Shown piece by piece: positions 4,800 to 10,617 of a stretch of DNA of 10,617 nt. Each line of letters opens with the position of its first letter. Positions within the stretch are counted from its first letter, which is position 1. The translations under genes were made by a program, and so were the position numbers. The stretch is from Bacteriovorax stolpii (GTDB taxonomy: Bacteria > Bdellovibrionota > Bacteriovoracia > Bacteriovoracales > Bacteriovoracaceae). The DNA lies in assembly GCA_945890905.1 (NCBI GenBank), contig CAMDDI010000109.1:1-10617 (forward strand). The letters are read 5' to 3'. The notes beneath the pieces are model-generated. The model had not been told where the DNA came from, did no database searches, and saw only the letters and a list, made by a program, of their open reading frames with translations.

Positions 4800-7700
4800 G
4801 TGAGTGACAAAGGTATTCCCGTCGTCAAAAGACGTGTAATCAGCGAAGATTGGCAAGTCAGCTACTATGAAGAGTTTGAAGCTCTCATTTTTCCTGCCGG
4901 AAAGCTTAATCCTCTTTTTCAAGAGCTTATTGATTTTTCAGTGACTAATCAAACCTATGGTTTTCGCCGCGAAGTAGTGATCAATGAGTTTCCTTTTCTC
5001 TGTGCCCTGCGACCTGAAGAGAATGCTATCTATATCGGCTCCCGAAGACTAAGTCGTGAGCTTGCCCTGATCAAGCTTCATGAAGTCAGTCCAGTTTTAA
5101 GTGATGAAGATAGCGAAAAGCTTTTTTTTAAACTCAAAGATCATGTTGAGAAAATCAGCACTCTCTCAACAACCACGTTCCCTTCAGAAATTGAATGGGT
5201 CACAACCTTAAATCAACTTCCACAGTTATGGAATAAAGAGCTTTGGAAAGATGTAGATGTTCACGCCAAAGGAATTTTAAAAGAACTTGTTTCAAAAACT
5301 GCAGAATATCGTTCAAATTCTTTTGAAAAGTTTTCTGATTATGGTTTGGGTCTTACCGCTCAGTACGATCTTATTCGTGTTCACTTATTAAAATTTTTGG
5401 CCGTTCTGCCTTCTTTAGACCATGACAAATCCGGTAAAGAGGTTAAACGCAATTTGCTTGAAAGCTTGCGTCGTTTAAATAATGATTCTCGGGCACTATC
5501 TGTTCAGAAAAAACATGGATCTCGTCCCCTTCCAATGTATTTAAACGCTCTGTTTAGCATCGGGCTCTATCTTGCGAGTATCTTTCCTCCTCATCTTTTG
5601 GCGTCAATTGTTCGGCATATGGTGAGAATGATGGCCCGCCGATTTATCGCGGGTGAGAGTATTTCGACTTCTCATAAAACACTCAAGGATCTGCGCGCCA
5701 CTCACCGTGAAGCGACTCTGGATCAGTTAGGGGAGCTGGTTGTCTCGGCCAAGGAAGCGGACGAGTATTTTGAAAAAGTTCTCCAACTTATTCATGGTCT
5801 CAAAGAGCATATTCCGCGTGGAGAAAAAAACTCTGCAGGAATTCTGAATGCTCACGTCTCTATTAAAGTTTCGGCCCTCTCTCATGACTTTAGGCCACAA
5901 GCATTTGAAGCAACCTATGCAAAGGTCGCCCCAAGACTTAAGCGCATTTTGCAAGAAGCAGTTCGGGAAGAAGTATTTATTAATATCGATGCCGAACATT
6001 ATCACTACCGGGATCTAGTGCTTGATATCTATGCCAAAGTACTCTTAGATTCCCCTGAGCTCAAAGGCTTTGCTCAAACAGGAATTGTGATTCAGGCCTA
6101 TTTGCGTGATGGTGCTAAACATTTAATGGATGTGTCAGCTCTTGCCGAAAAACGTGGGCTTCGCATGCCTATTCGTTTGGTAAAAGGGGCCTACTGGGAT
6201 GCGGAAACAATTGAAGGCGAGGCCCATCAATTCACTCCGCCACAATTTTTGAATAAAGAAGAATCAGATCTGCACTTTAGACAATTGGCCTACTTGGCCC
6301 TCAAAAATCACGAGACTATTCATCTGGCCGTGGGGTCTCATAATCTTCAAGATCACGCATTTGTAGAAAGTGTAAGGACTCTAAGATTTCCTAAAGCACC
6401 TGTGATTGAGCATCAGTGCTTGCACATGACCTATGAAGCTCTGTCTCATGGCCTAGCTAAGATGGGATGGCCTACCAGAAACTACATGCCCATTGGAAAT
6501 CTCTTGGTGGGAATGGCCTACCTAGTTCGTCGTATTATGGAGAACTCTTCTCAGGTTGGTGTTCTCTCTATTATGCGATCACACCAAAAGGCCAGCGGAC
6601 TGATTTCTCCAGTTGATGTATGGATGAATAAGAAGAAAACCGGTAGCATGCAGTTAGACTCTTTTATCACTCAACTCAAAAGTGATTTTACACCCGTAAG
6701 ACCCCTGCGCTTGCACTTAGAAGATGAAAGAAAAGCACTCGCAAATGAGATTAAAAAATACGAAGAAAATGTTGAGTCTAAGCAATCCATTTGGAGTCAG
6801 TCTCCCGATGTTAAAGTTTATTGCTCATCTAAACCTTCTCTCATTTTAGGCACACATAAAGAAAATCAAGTAGGGGATGCTCTCTCAACTCTTGAAATTG
6901 CCCATAAGGCCCTTGAAACCTCTTGGTGGAGTAAATCTTCTCACGCTCTTTACCGCGTGTCGGTTATGCTCAAAGCAGCTGACCTCATGCTCTTAAGACG
7001 CAGTCATCTTTCCAGTGTCATGATTTATGAAGCTGGGAAAACCATGACTGAGGCCTTGGCCGATGTGGATGAGGCCATTGATTTTATCAACTTTTATGCC
7101 CGCCAAGAGATTGGTTTGCAACTCTCCAGTGAGAAATACACTCATCGTGGAGTTTTCACAGTCATTGCTCCTTGGAATTTTCCTTTGGCCATTCCCTGCG
7201 GAATGACTGTCGCACCACTGGTTGCAGGAAATGGAGTCATTTTAAAACCAGCTGAGCAAACACCTCTTATTGGCGCAGAATTGTTTTCGCTTCTCATCGA
7301 AGCAGGGGTTCCTACAGATGTTCTTCACTTGATTCAAGGTGATGGTGAAGTTGTGGCCGCACCTTTAGTCACTCATCCAAAAACAGCTGGAATAGTTTTC
7401 ACGGGCTCTAAGGCCGTTGGCCAGTGGATCTACCGCCATGCTGCTGATCAAATTGTTCAGCATCCAAGCCGTGATCTTAAAATGCAGAAAAAAGTTATTA
7501 CTGAGATGGGTGGAAAAAACGCCATTATTGTTACCAATAACTGTGAGCTTGATGAAACCATCTCTGGAATTTTATACGCGGCTTTTGGGCATGCAGGACA
7601 AAAATGTTCAGCGGCTTCCCGCGTGATTGTGCATCAAGAAGTTAAAGAGGCACTTACCACCCGGCTGGTACAGGCCATTCGGGATTTAAAAGTAGGTGAG

Positions 7701-8957
7701 TCTTTCGATCCTGCTACATCAGTCAATCCACTCATTAGTTCTCATGATCAACAAAGAGTTCGCAAATGTGTCGAAGAGGCCAAAGATGAAGCCATCCGTG
7801 TTCACGGAAAAATTCTGATTGATCGCTCTTTTGAAAAGCTTCCAGGATATTGTGTCGGTCCAGCGGTATTTGAAATACCTGCTCATCAAGCTAGTAAAAA
7901 AGATTCCTGGGCCCAGAGAGAAGTTTTTGGTCCAGTGATTCATATTGTGGCCTATGAAAACCTTATGGAAGCTGTTGAGCTCTTTAACGGAACTGAGTAT
8001 GCATTGACCGGTGGGATCTATTCTCAGTCTCAAGATGATATTGATTTCTTATTGCGCTTTTTGAGAGCGGGAAATCTCTATGTAAATCGTCCTAATACTG
8101 GTGCAAGAGTTGGGATTGAACCTTTTGGTGGCTTTAAGCTTTCAGGTACAGGTCCCAAAGCCGGGGGAGTTGATTATCTCGCTCAATTTCATTTTCCGGT
8201 TTCAGCAGTGGAAGTTCAAACTCAAAATCTGGCATGGGCCGCAGACAGTGGCTACCTCATGGAAAAACCAAAGCCTTCACTCATTTCTATCTCTGGCAGA
8301 ATTAAGCGTTTTGAAGCTTTTGCTTCAGAGCTGCTTTCTCGCTATGAATTGATATCAGGTACTGTGAATGAGAAAGATAAAGGGCAGCTTTTAAATTTTA
8401 CTCAATGGGTGAAAATAAATTTAGAAGAATATCTTAAAGGTCAACATCTCAATTTTGTGATTCCAGGTCAGCTAAGTTACAATGATAAATCCATCATCAA
8501 AGATTCAGGACTTTTTGTTAATGTATCAGACCGTCCAAGCCTAAAGGCGATTCAGTATTTCATGGGTGCCTTATCTTTGGGCTGTGGTCTTTCGGTGGCC
8601 TGTACGACTCATGAAGCCTTTAATACTTGGAAAGGGATCGTGGATATTGCCTGGAAATGTGGCTTCTCTAAAATGAATCTTGATATCTCGATGGTATCGG
8701 CCGAAGGTTTAAAGAAGCTCTACGATACTTCTCATTATAGTTTCGTCTATGCAGGTGGATTTGTTCAGCATCACAATGTTCTTTATCAAAAAATTTTAGA
8801 AGGTGATTCTTTAACAGAAAGTATGCGTCTTATTCTTTCTGATGTAGACGGAGTATCGATGACTGATTCTAAGAATGTCTTGGATCAGTTTGTCTGGACC
8901 CGCTCAATGGCGATTAATACCATGAGGCATGGTGCTCCTTTGGAAATATCAACATGA
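4800..8957 (+). CDS. putA: Bifunctional proline dehydrogenase / L-glutamate-gamma-semialdehyde dehydrogenase PutA
   Basis: A 1385-residue PutA. It oxidises proline to P5C with FAD, passing electrons to quinone, then oxidises glutamate semialdehyde to glutamate with NAD+ (EC 1.5.5.2 and 1.2.1.88). Residues 1 to about 300 are an N-terminal arm and helical region without a ribbon-helix-helix repressor domain; LGELVVSAKEA lies at 310-320. The PRODH barrel spans about 345-600: K356, D397, KGAYWD at 462-467, Y562 and the Arg pair R577/R578, matching E. coli K329, D370, Y437, Y540 and R555/R556 by spacing. The ALDH domain spans about 645-1130: N793 in PWNFP, FTGS at 867-870, general base E902, nucleophile C936 and EVFGP at 1041. 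Residues about 1131-1385 are the ALDH-like C-terminal domain of long (type B) PutAs. GTG at 4800 follows GGAGG at 4789-4793. The stop overlaps proC. Confidence 0.97.
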   Translation: MSDKGIPVVKRRVISEDWQVSYYEEFEALIFPAGKLNPLFQELIDFSVTNQTYGFRREVVINEFPFLCALRPEENAIYIGSRRLSRELALIKLHEVSPVLSDEDSEKLFFKLKDHVEKISTLSTTTFPSEIEWVTTLNQLPQLWNKELWKDVDVHAKGILKELVSKTAEYRSNSFEKFSDYGLGLTAQYDLIRVHLLKFLAVLPSLDHDKSGKEVKRNLLESLRRLNNDSRALSVQKKHGSRPLPMYLNALFSIGLYLASIFPPHLLASIVRHMVRMMARRFIAGESISTSHKTLKDLRATHREATLDQLGELVVSAKEADEYFEKVLQLIHGLKEHIPRGEKNSAGILNAHVSIKVSALSHDFRPQAFEATYAKVAPRLKRILQEAVREEVFINIDAEHYHYRDLVLDIYAKVLLDSPELKGFAQTGIVIQAYLRDGAKHLMDVSALAEKRGLRMPIRLVKGAYWDAETIEGEAHQFTPPQFLNKEESDLHFRQLAYLALKNHETIHLAVGSHNLQDHAFVESVRTLRFPKAPVIEHQCLHMTYEALSHGLAKMGWPTRNYMPIGNLLVGMAYLVRRIMENSSQVGVLSIMRSHQKASGLISPVDVWMNKKKTGSMQLDSFITQLKSDFTPVRPLRLHLEDERKALANEIKKYEENVESKQSIWSQSPDVKVYCSSKPSLILGTHKENQVGDALSTLEIAHKALETSWWSKSSHALYRVSVMLKAADLMLLRRSHLSSVMIYEAGKTMTEALADVDEAIDFINFYARQEIGLQLSSEKYTHRGVFTVIAPWNFPLAIPCGMTVAPLVAGNGVILKPAEQTPLIGAELFSLLIEAGVPTDVLHLIQGDGEVVAAPLVTHPKTAGIVFTGSKAVGQWIYRHAADQIVQHPSRDLKMQKKVITEMGGKNAIIVTNNCELDETISGILYAAFGHAGQKCSAASRVIVHQEVKEALTTRLVQAIRDLKVGESFDPATSVNPLISSHDQQRVRKCVEEAKDEAIRVHGKILIDRSFEKLPGYCVGPAVFEIPAHQASKKDSWAQREVFGPVIHIVAYENLMEAVELFNGTEYALTGGIYSQSQDDIDFLLRFLRAGNLYVNRPNTGARVGIEPFGGFKLSGTGPKAGGVDYLAQFHFPVSAVEVQTQNLAWAADSGYLMEKPKPSLISISGRIKRFEAFASELLSRYELISGTVNEKDKGQLLNFTQWVKINLEEYLKGQHLNFVIPGQLSYNDKSIIKDSGLFVNVSDRPSLKAIQYFMGALSLGCGLSVACTTHEAFNTWKGIVDIAWKCGFSKMNLDISMVSAEGLKKLYDTSHYSFVYAGGFVQHHNVLYQKILEGDSLTESMRLILSDVDGVSMTDSKNVLDQFVWTRSMAINTMRHGAPLEIST

Positions 8958-9742
8958 GTGTTCTTGTCTTAGGCGCAGGAAAAATGGTTGAGTCCATTCT
9001 TGTAGGAATTAAAAAAACTCAAAGTCTCTCAGGATGGCAGATCTATTCACCAAGTGGAAAGTCGGCCCTCGCACTGGCCACAAAGGTGGGAGCTCGTGCA
9101 CTGTCCGATTTGGCCTCTGCAAAAAATCCAGAATGGGTTTTAGTTGGTTGCAAGCCTCAGCAGCTCAAAGAGCTAAAGCTCACTCTGAATGGTCTCTTTA
9201 AAGATTCATTATATGTGAGTCTGTTGGCTGCAGTCACTGAAGCAGATCAAAGAGACATTCTTGGAGTCAAAAAACTTATTCGGATAATGCCAAACCTTGC
9301 GGTAAAAATTAATCAAGGTGTGAGTCTTTTGGCCTCAACATCAGCAGTAAATGAACTTGAAAGTTTTAATCTGATTTTCTCAAAACTTGGTGTATCTAAA
9401 ATTGTTTCCGAGGCTGAGCTCGAAGAGCTCACCATTTTAACTGGATCTGCACCTGCTCTTTTTTATGAATTTGCCCGCAAACTTGCCGATAGTTTTACTT
9501 CTCTCGATCACCATGAGAGAGAGCTTTTGATTCGCCAGGTTCTCAAAGGATCTGGTGACCTCATTTATGAAGATGATAAACCCCTTATTTCTCACATTGA
9601 AGCTGTTACTTCGAAAGGTGGAGTGACTATAGCTGTATTAGAAAAATGGCGAGATCTTGAAATGGGGGATTTGCTAAAGGCCGGAGTTAGACATGGGCAG
9701 CAACGGACTCAGGAAATTAAGGCGCTTCTTCGTCAAAACTAA
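8954..9742 (+). CDS. proC: Pyrroline-5-carboxylate reductase ProC
   Basis: At 262 residues this has the normal ProC length. The N-terminal Rossmann motif is VLGAGKM at 5-11, followed by GCKPQQL around 65-71, RIMPNLAVKINQGVSLL at 110-126, and the dimerisation/active-site part with LTGSAPALFYEF (162-173, the GSGPAY element) and SKGGVTIAVLE at 220-230 (the S-GGTT element). By family knowledge it reduces P5C to proline with NAD(P)H (EC 1.5.1.2) in the cytoplasm. Gly-Ala replaces Gly-Ser-Gly in GSAPA, a mild variation. The ATG overlaps the putA stop (ATGA), so translation is probably coupled. Its 3' end overlaps the convergent lipoprotein gene by 26 bases, and no intrinsic terminator is seen. Sharing a transcript with the catabolic enzyme is the notable point. 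Confidence 0.95.
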   Translation: MSVLVLGAGKMVESILVGIKKTQSLSGWQIYSPSGKSALALATKVGARALSDLASAKNPEWVLVGCKPQQLKELKLTLNGLFKDSLYVSLLAAVTEADQRDILGVKKLIRIMPNLAVKINQGVSLLASTSAVNELESFNLIFSKLGVSKIVSEAELEELTILTGSAPALFYEFARKLADSFTSLDHHERELLIRQVLKGSGDLIYEDDKPLISHIEAVTSKGGVTIAVLEKWRDLEMGDLLKAGVRHGQQRTQEIKALLRQN

Positions 9743-10232
9743 AGTCAGCTTTTTCTTTATTTAATTCTTTATAGAGCTCCCCCTGACAAAATGTATTTGC
9801 GGCGTAGCTTAGGCAGCGATTAATTTCTTTTTCCGATTTCTTCTCATTCATAATCTTTCTCTCAGCTTTTGAGAGATTGACTAGGTGTTCTCGTAAAAGA
9901 TCATCAATATATCCACAGGTGCAATTCTGATCGCATGTCTTTATAAGATTAGTGACTTCTAATGTTGAGTCGAGCAAAGCACCAATATCATCTTCAACCA
10001 CTTCCATGCGAGGTCGAATCGTGCGCAGTAAGAGTGCTGCCTCTTCTGTATCAGGCACGCAAGAGAGAGGTGCCATATCTTCATCAAAAACTTTGGCAAG
10101 CAATTGTGTGGCGAGAATCACCTCGCCACGAGAAAAATCCTTCGCCTGAACTGGTACTTCAGAAGGCGTTTTCGACGGAGAGGTCGAACAACTAACAAAA
10201 AATGCGAAAACGAGAATGATTATTTTGGACAT
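9717..10232 (-). CDS. Cysteine-rich lipoprotein of unknown function
   Basis: This 171-residue protein starts MSKIIILVFAFFVSCSTSPS, a short lipoprotein signal peptide with the lipidated cysteine at 15 (lipobox FVSC). A Ser/Pro/Thr-rich linker follows. The remaining chain is acidic and helical and has six further cysteines at 58, 100, 104, 106, 140 and 149, including a CxxxCxC cluster; an even number outside the lipobox suggests disulfides in the periplasm, although metal binding is possible. No family is recognised. Its ATG lies inside the end of the deacetylase gene (13-base overlap, different frame) and no good ribosome-binding site is visible, so it is probably translationally coupled to it. 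Its 3' end overlaps proC by 26 bases on the opposite strand. An envelope role alongside the deacetylase is inferred. Confidence 0.82.
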   Translation of the reverse strand: MSKIIILVFAFFVSCSTSPSKTPSEVPVQAKDFSRGEVILATQLLAKVFDEDMAPLSCVPDTEEAALLLRTIRPRMEVVEDDIGALLDSTLEVTNLIKTCDQNCTCGYIDDLLREHLVNLSKAERKIMNEKKSEKEINRCLSYAANTFCQGELYKELNKEKADFSFDEEAP

Positions 10233-10617
10233 ACAGTGGGAGATCCATCGTTTATTTGAGTCACGATTGTATCTAAGTTACAGGCACGTCGACCATTACT
10301 TATTAGGTCATCCATAATTTGCGGTGCTGCAATAGTTGTGCGTTCATGAATATCATGGAACAGAATAATTCCGGCATCTTTTTTTGTTTTGGCCATGAGA
10401 GCGCGAGTGCGACTTACAATTTTTTCTGGCTCTTGCGCCATCCAATCTAAAGTATCAATGTTCCAGAAAACGTGAATTAATCCTGATTGTGCAATTTTCT
10501 CACGGATGTGATTTACATTTACTCCTGCGCCATAAGGCAGGCGGAAGAATTTGATTTTCACTCCTTGAATCTTTTCAATCTCCGACGTTGCCTGGGTAAT
10601 TTCTTTGTTCAGTGTCA
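10220..10617 (-). CDS. Polysaccharide deacetylase (NodB family), C-terminal part, N-terminus beyond window
   Basis: The frame stays open to the right edge, giving 132 visible C-terminal residues; an internal GTG at 10561 is not the true start. NodB/CE4 motifs are visible: FRLPYG (motif 3, substrate-binding RxPY/W), WNIDTLDW (motif 4, with the Asp-x-x-Asp-Trp pattern) and IILFHDIH (motif 5, LxHD with the catalytic base His). The N-terminal metal-binding motifs (TFDD and HxxxH) lie outside the window, so activity cannot be judged. The family removes N- or O-acetyl groups from chitin-like, peptidoglycan or xylan polymers, usually in the cell envelope. It is followed by a lipoprotein gene with a 13-base overlap, suggesting a shared transcript and envelope function. 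Confidence 0.9.
   Translation of the reverse strand, partial: TLNKEITQATSEIEKIQGVKIKFFRLPYGAGVNVNHIREKIAQSGLIHVFWNIDTLDWMAQEPEKIVSRTRALMAKTKKDAGIILFHDIHERTTIAAPQIMDDLISNGRRACNLDTIVTQINDGSPTVCPK

Noticed and set aside
5727..6005. Minus-strand open frame of 92 codons inside putA.
   Set aside because: It lies opposite highly conserved PRODH residues, has no recognisable motif and no ribosome-binding site.
7719..8033. Minus-strand open frame of 104 codons inside putA.
   Set aside because: It is antisense to the ALDH domain, with no motif or start signals.
9416..9430. GAGCTC-GAA-GAGCTC hairpin in proC.
   Set aside because: It encodes the ELEEL stretch in the reading frame and lies mid-gene; most simply a by-product of repeated Glu-Leu codons.
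9952..10195. Two short plus-strand frames opposite the lipoprotein gene.
   Set aside because: They have no start signals or known motifs; the minus-strand frame has a signal peptide and lipobox.

Overview
The window looks like ordinary chromosome from a mid-to-low GC Gram-negative bacterium. Three things suggest Bdellovibrionota or another former deltaproteobacterium (Bdellovibrio/Bacteriovorax-like): a Lys/Ala-rich histone-H1-like protein carrying a SWIB domain, several secreted or lipoprotein genes of unknown function, and a large PutA without a DNA-binding domain. This placement is inference from gene content; no rRNA or other marker is present. I see no IS element, CRISPR array, tRNA, rRNA or phage gene. 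No gene-free stretch exceeds about 115 bases.

Layout. 1-1279 (minus): a thiamine pyrophosphokinase gene overlaps by 4 bases (GTGA) a DUF1624 membrane acetyltransferase gene that runs off the left edge. 1326-1982 (plus): an unrecognised 218-residue protein, divergent from the first pair. 2063-3049 (plus): a divergent GNAT-type acetyltransferase, then the H1-like/SWIB protein; a 15-base palindrome lies between them and a strong intrinsic terminator follows. 3115-4686 (minus): two exported proteins of unknown function, each with its own good promoter; the upstream gene looks leaderless. 4800-9742 (plus): the main metabolic unit, a 1385-residue bifunctional putA (proline dehydrogenase plus glutamate-semialdehyde dehydrogenase plus C-terminal ALDH-like domain) overlapping proC (pyrroline-5-carboxylate reductase) by ATGA. 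9717-10617 (minus): a cysteine-rich lipoprotein convergent with and overlapping proC, preceded by the C-terminal part of a NodB-family polysaccharide deacetylase that runs off the right edge.

How the genes work together. PutA oxidises proline through P5C/glutamate semialdehyde to glutamate, feeding electrons to quinone and NAD+. ProC reduces P5C back to proline. Coupling the two in one transcript would permit a proline/P5C cycle or salvage of escaped P5C. The GNAT and SWIB genes may form a chromatin-like pair, in which the acetyltransferase could act on the lysine-rich tail; this is speculation from adjacency. The deacetylase/lipoprotein pair points to envelope polysaccharide or peptidoglycan modification.

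Most of the window is conventional. The most unusual items are the H1-like/SWIB protein with its internal DNA tandem duplication and palindromic leader, the putA-proC coupling, and the candidate leaderless promoter.
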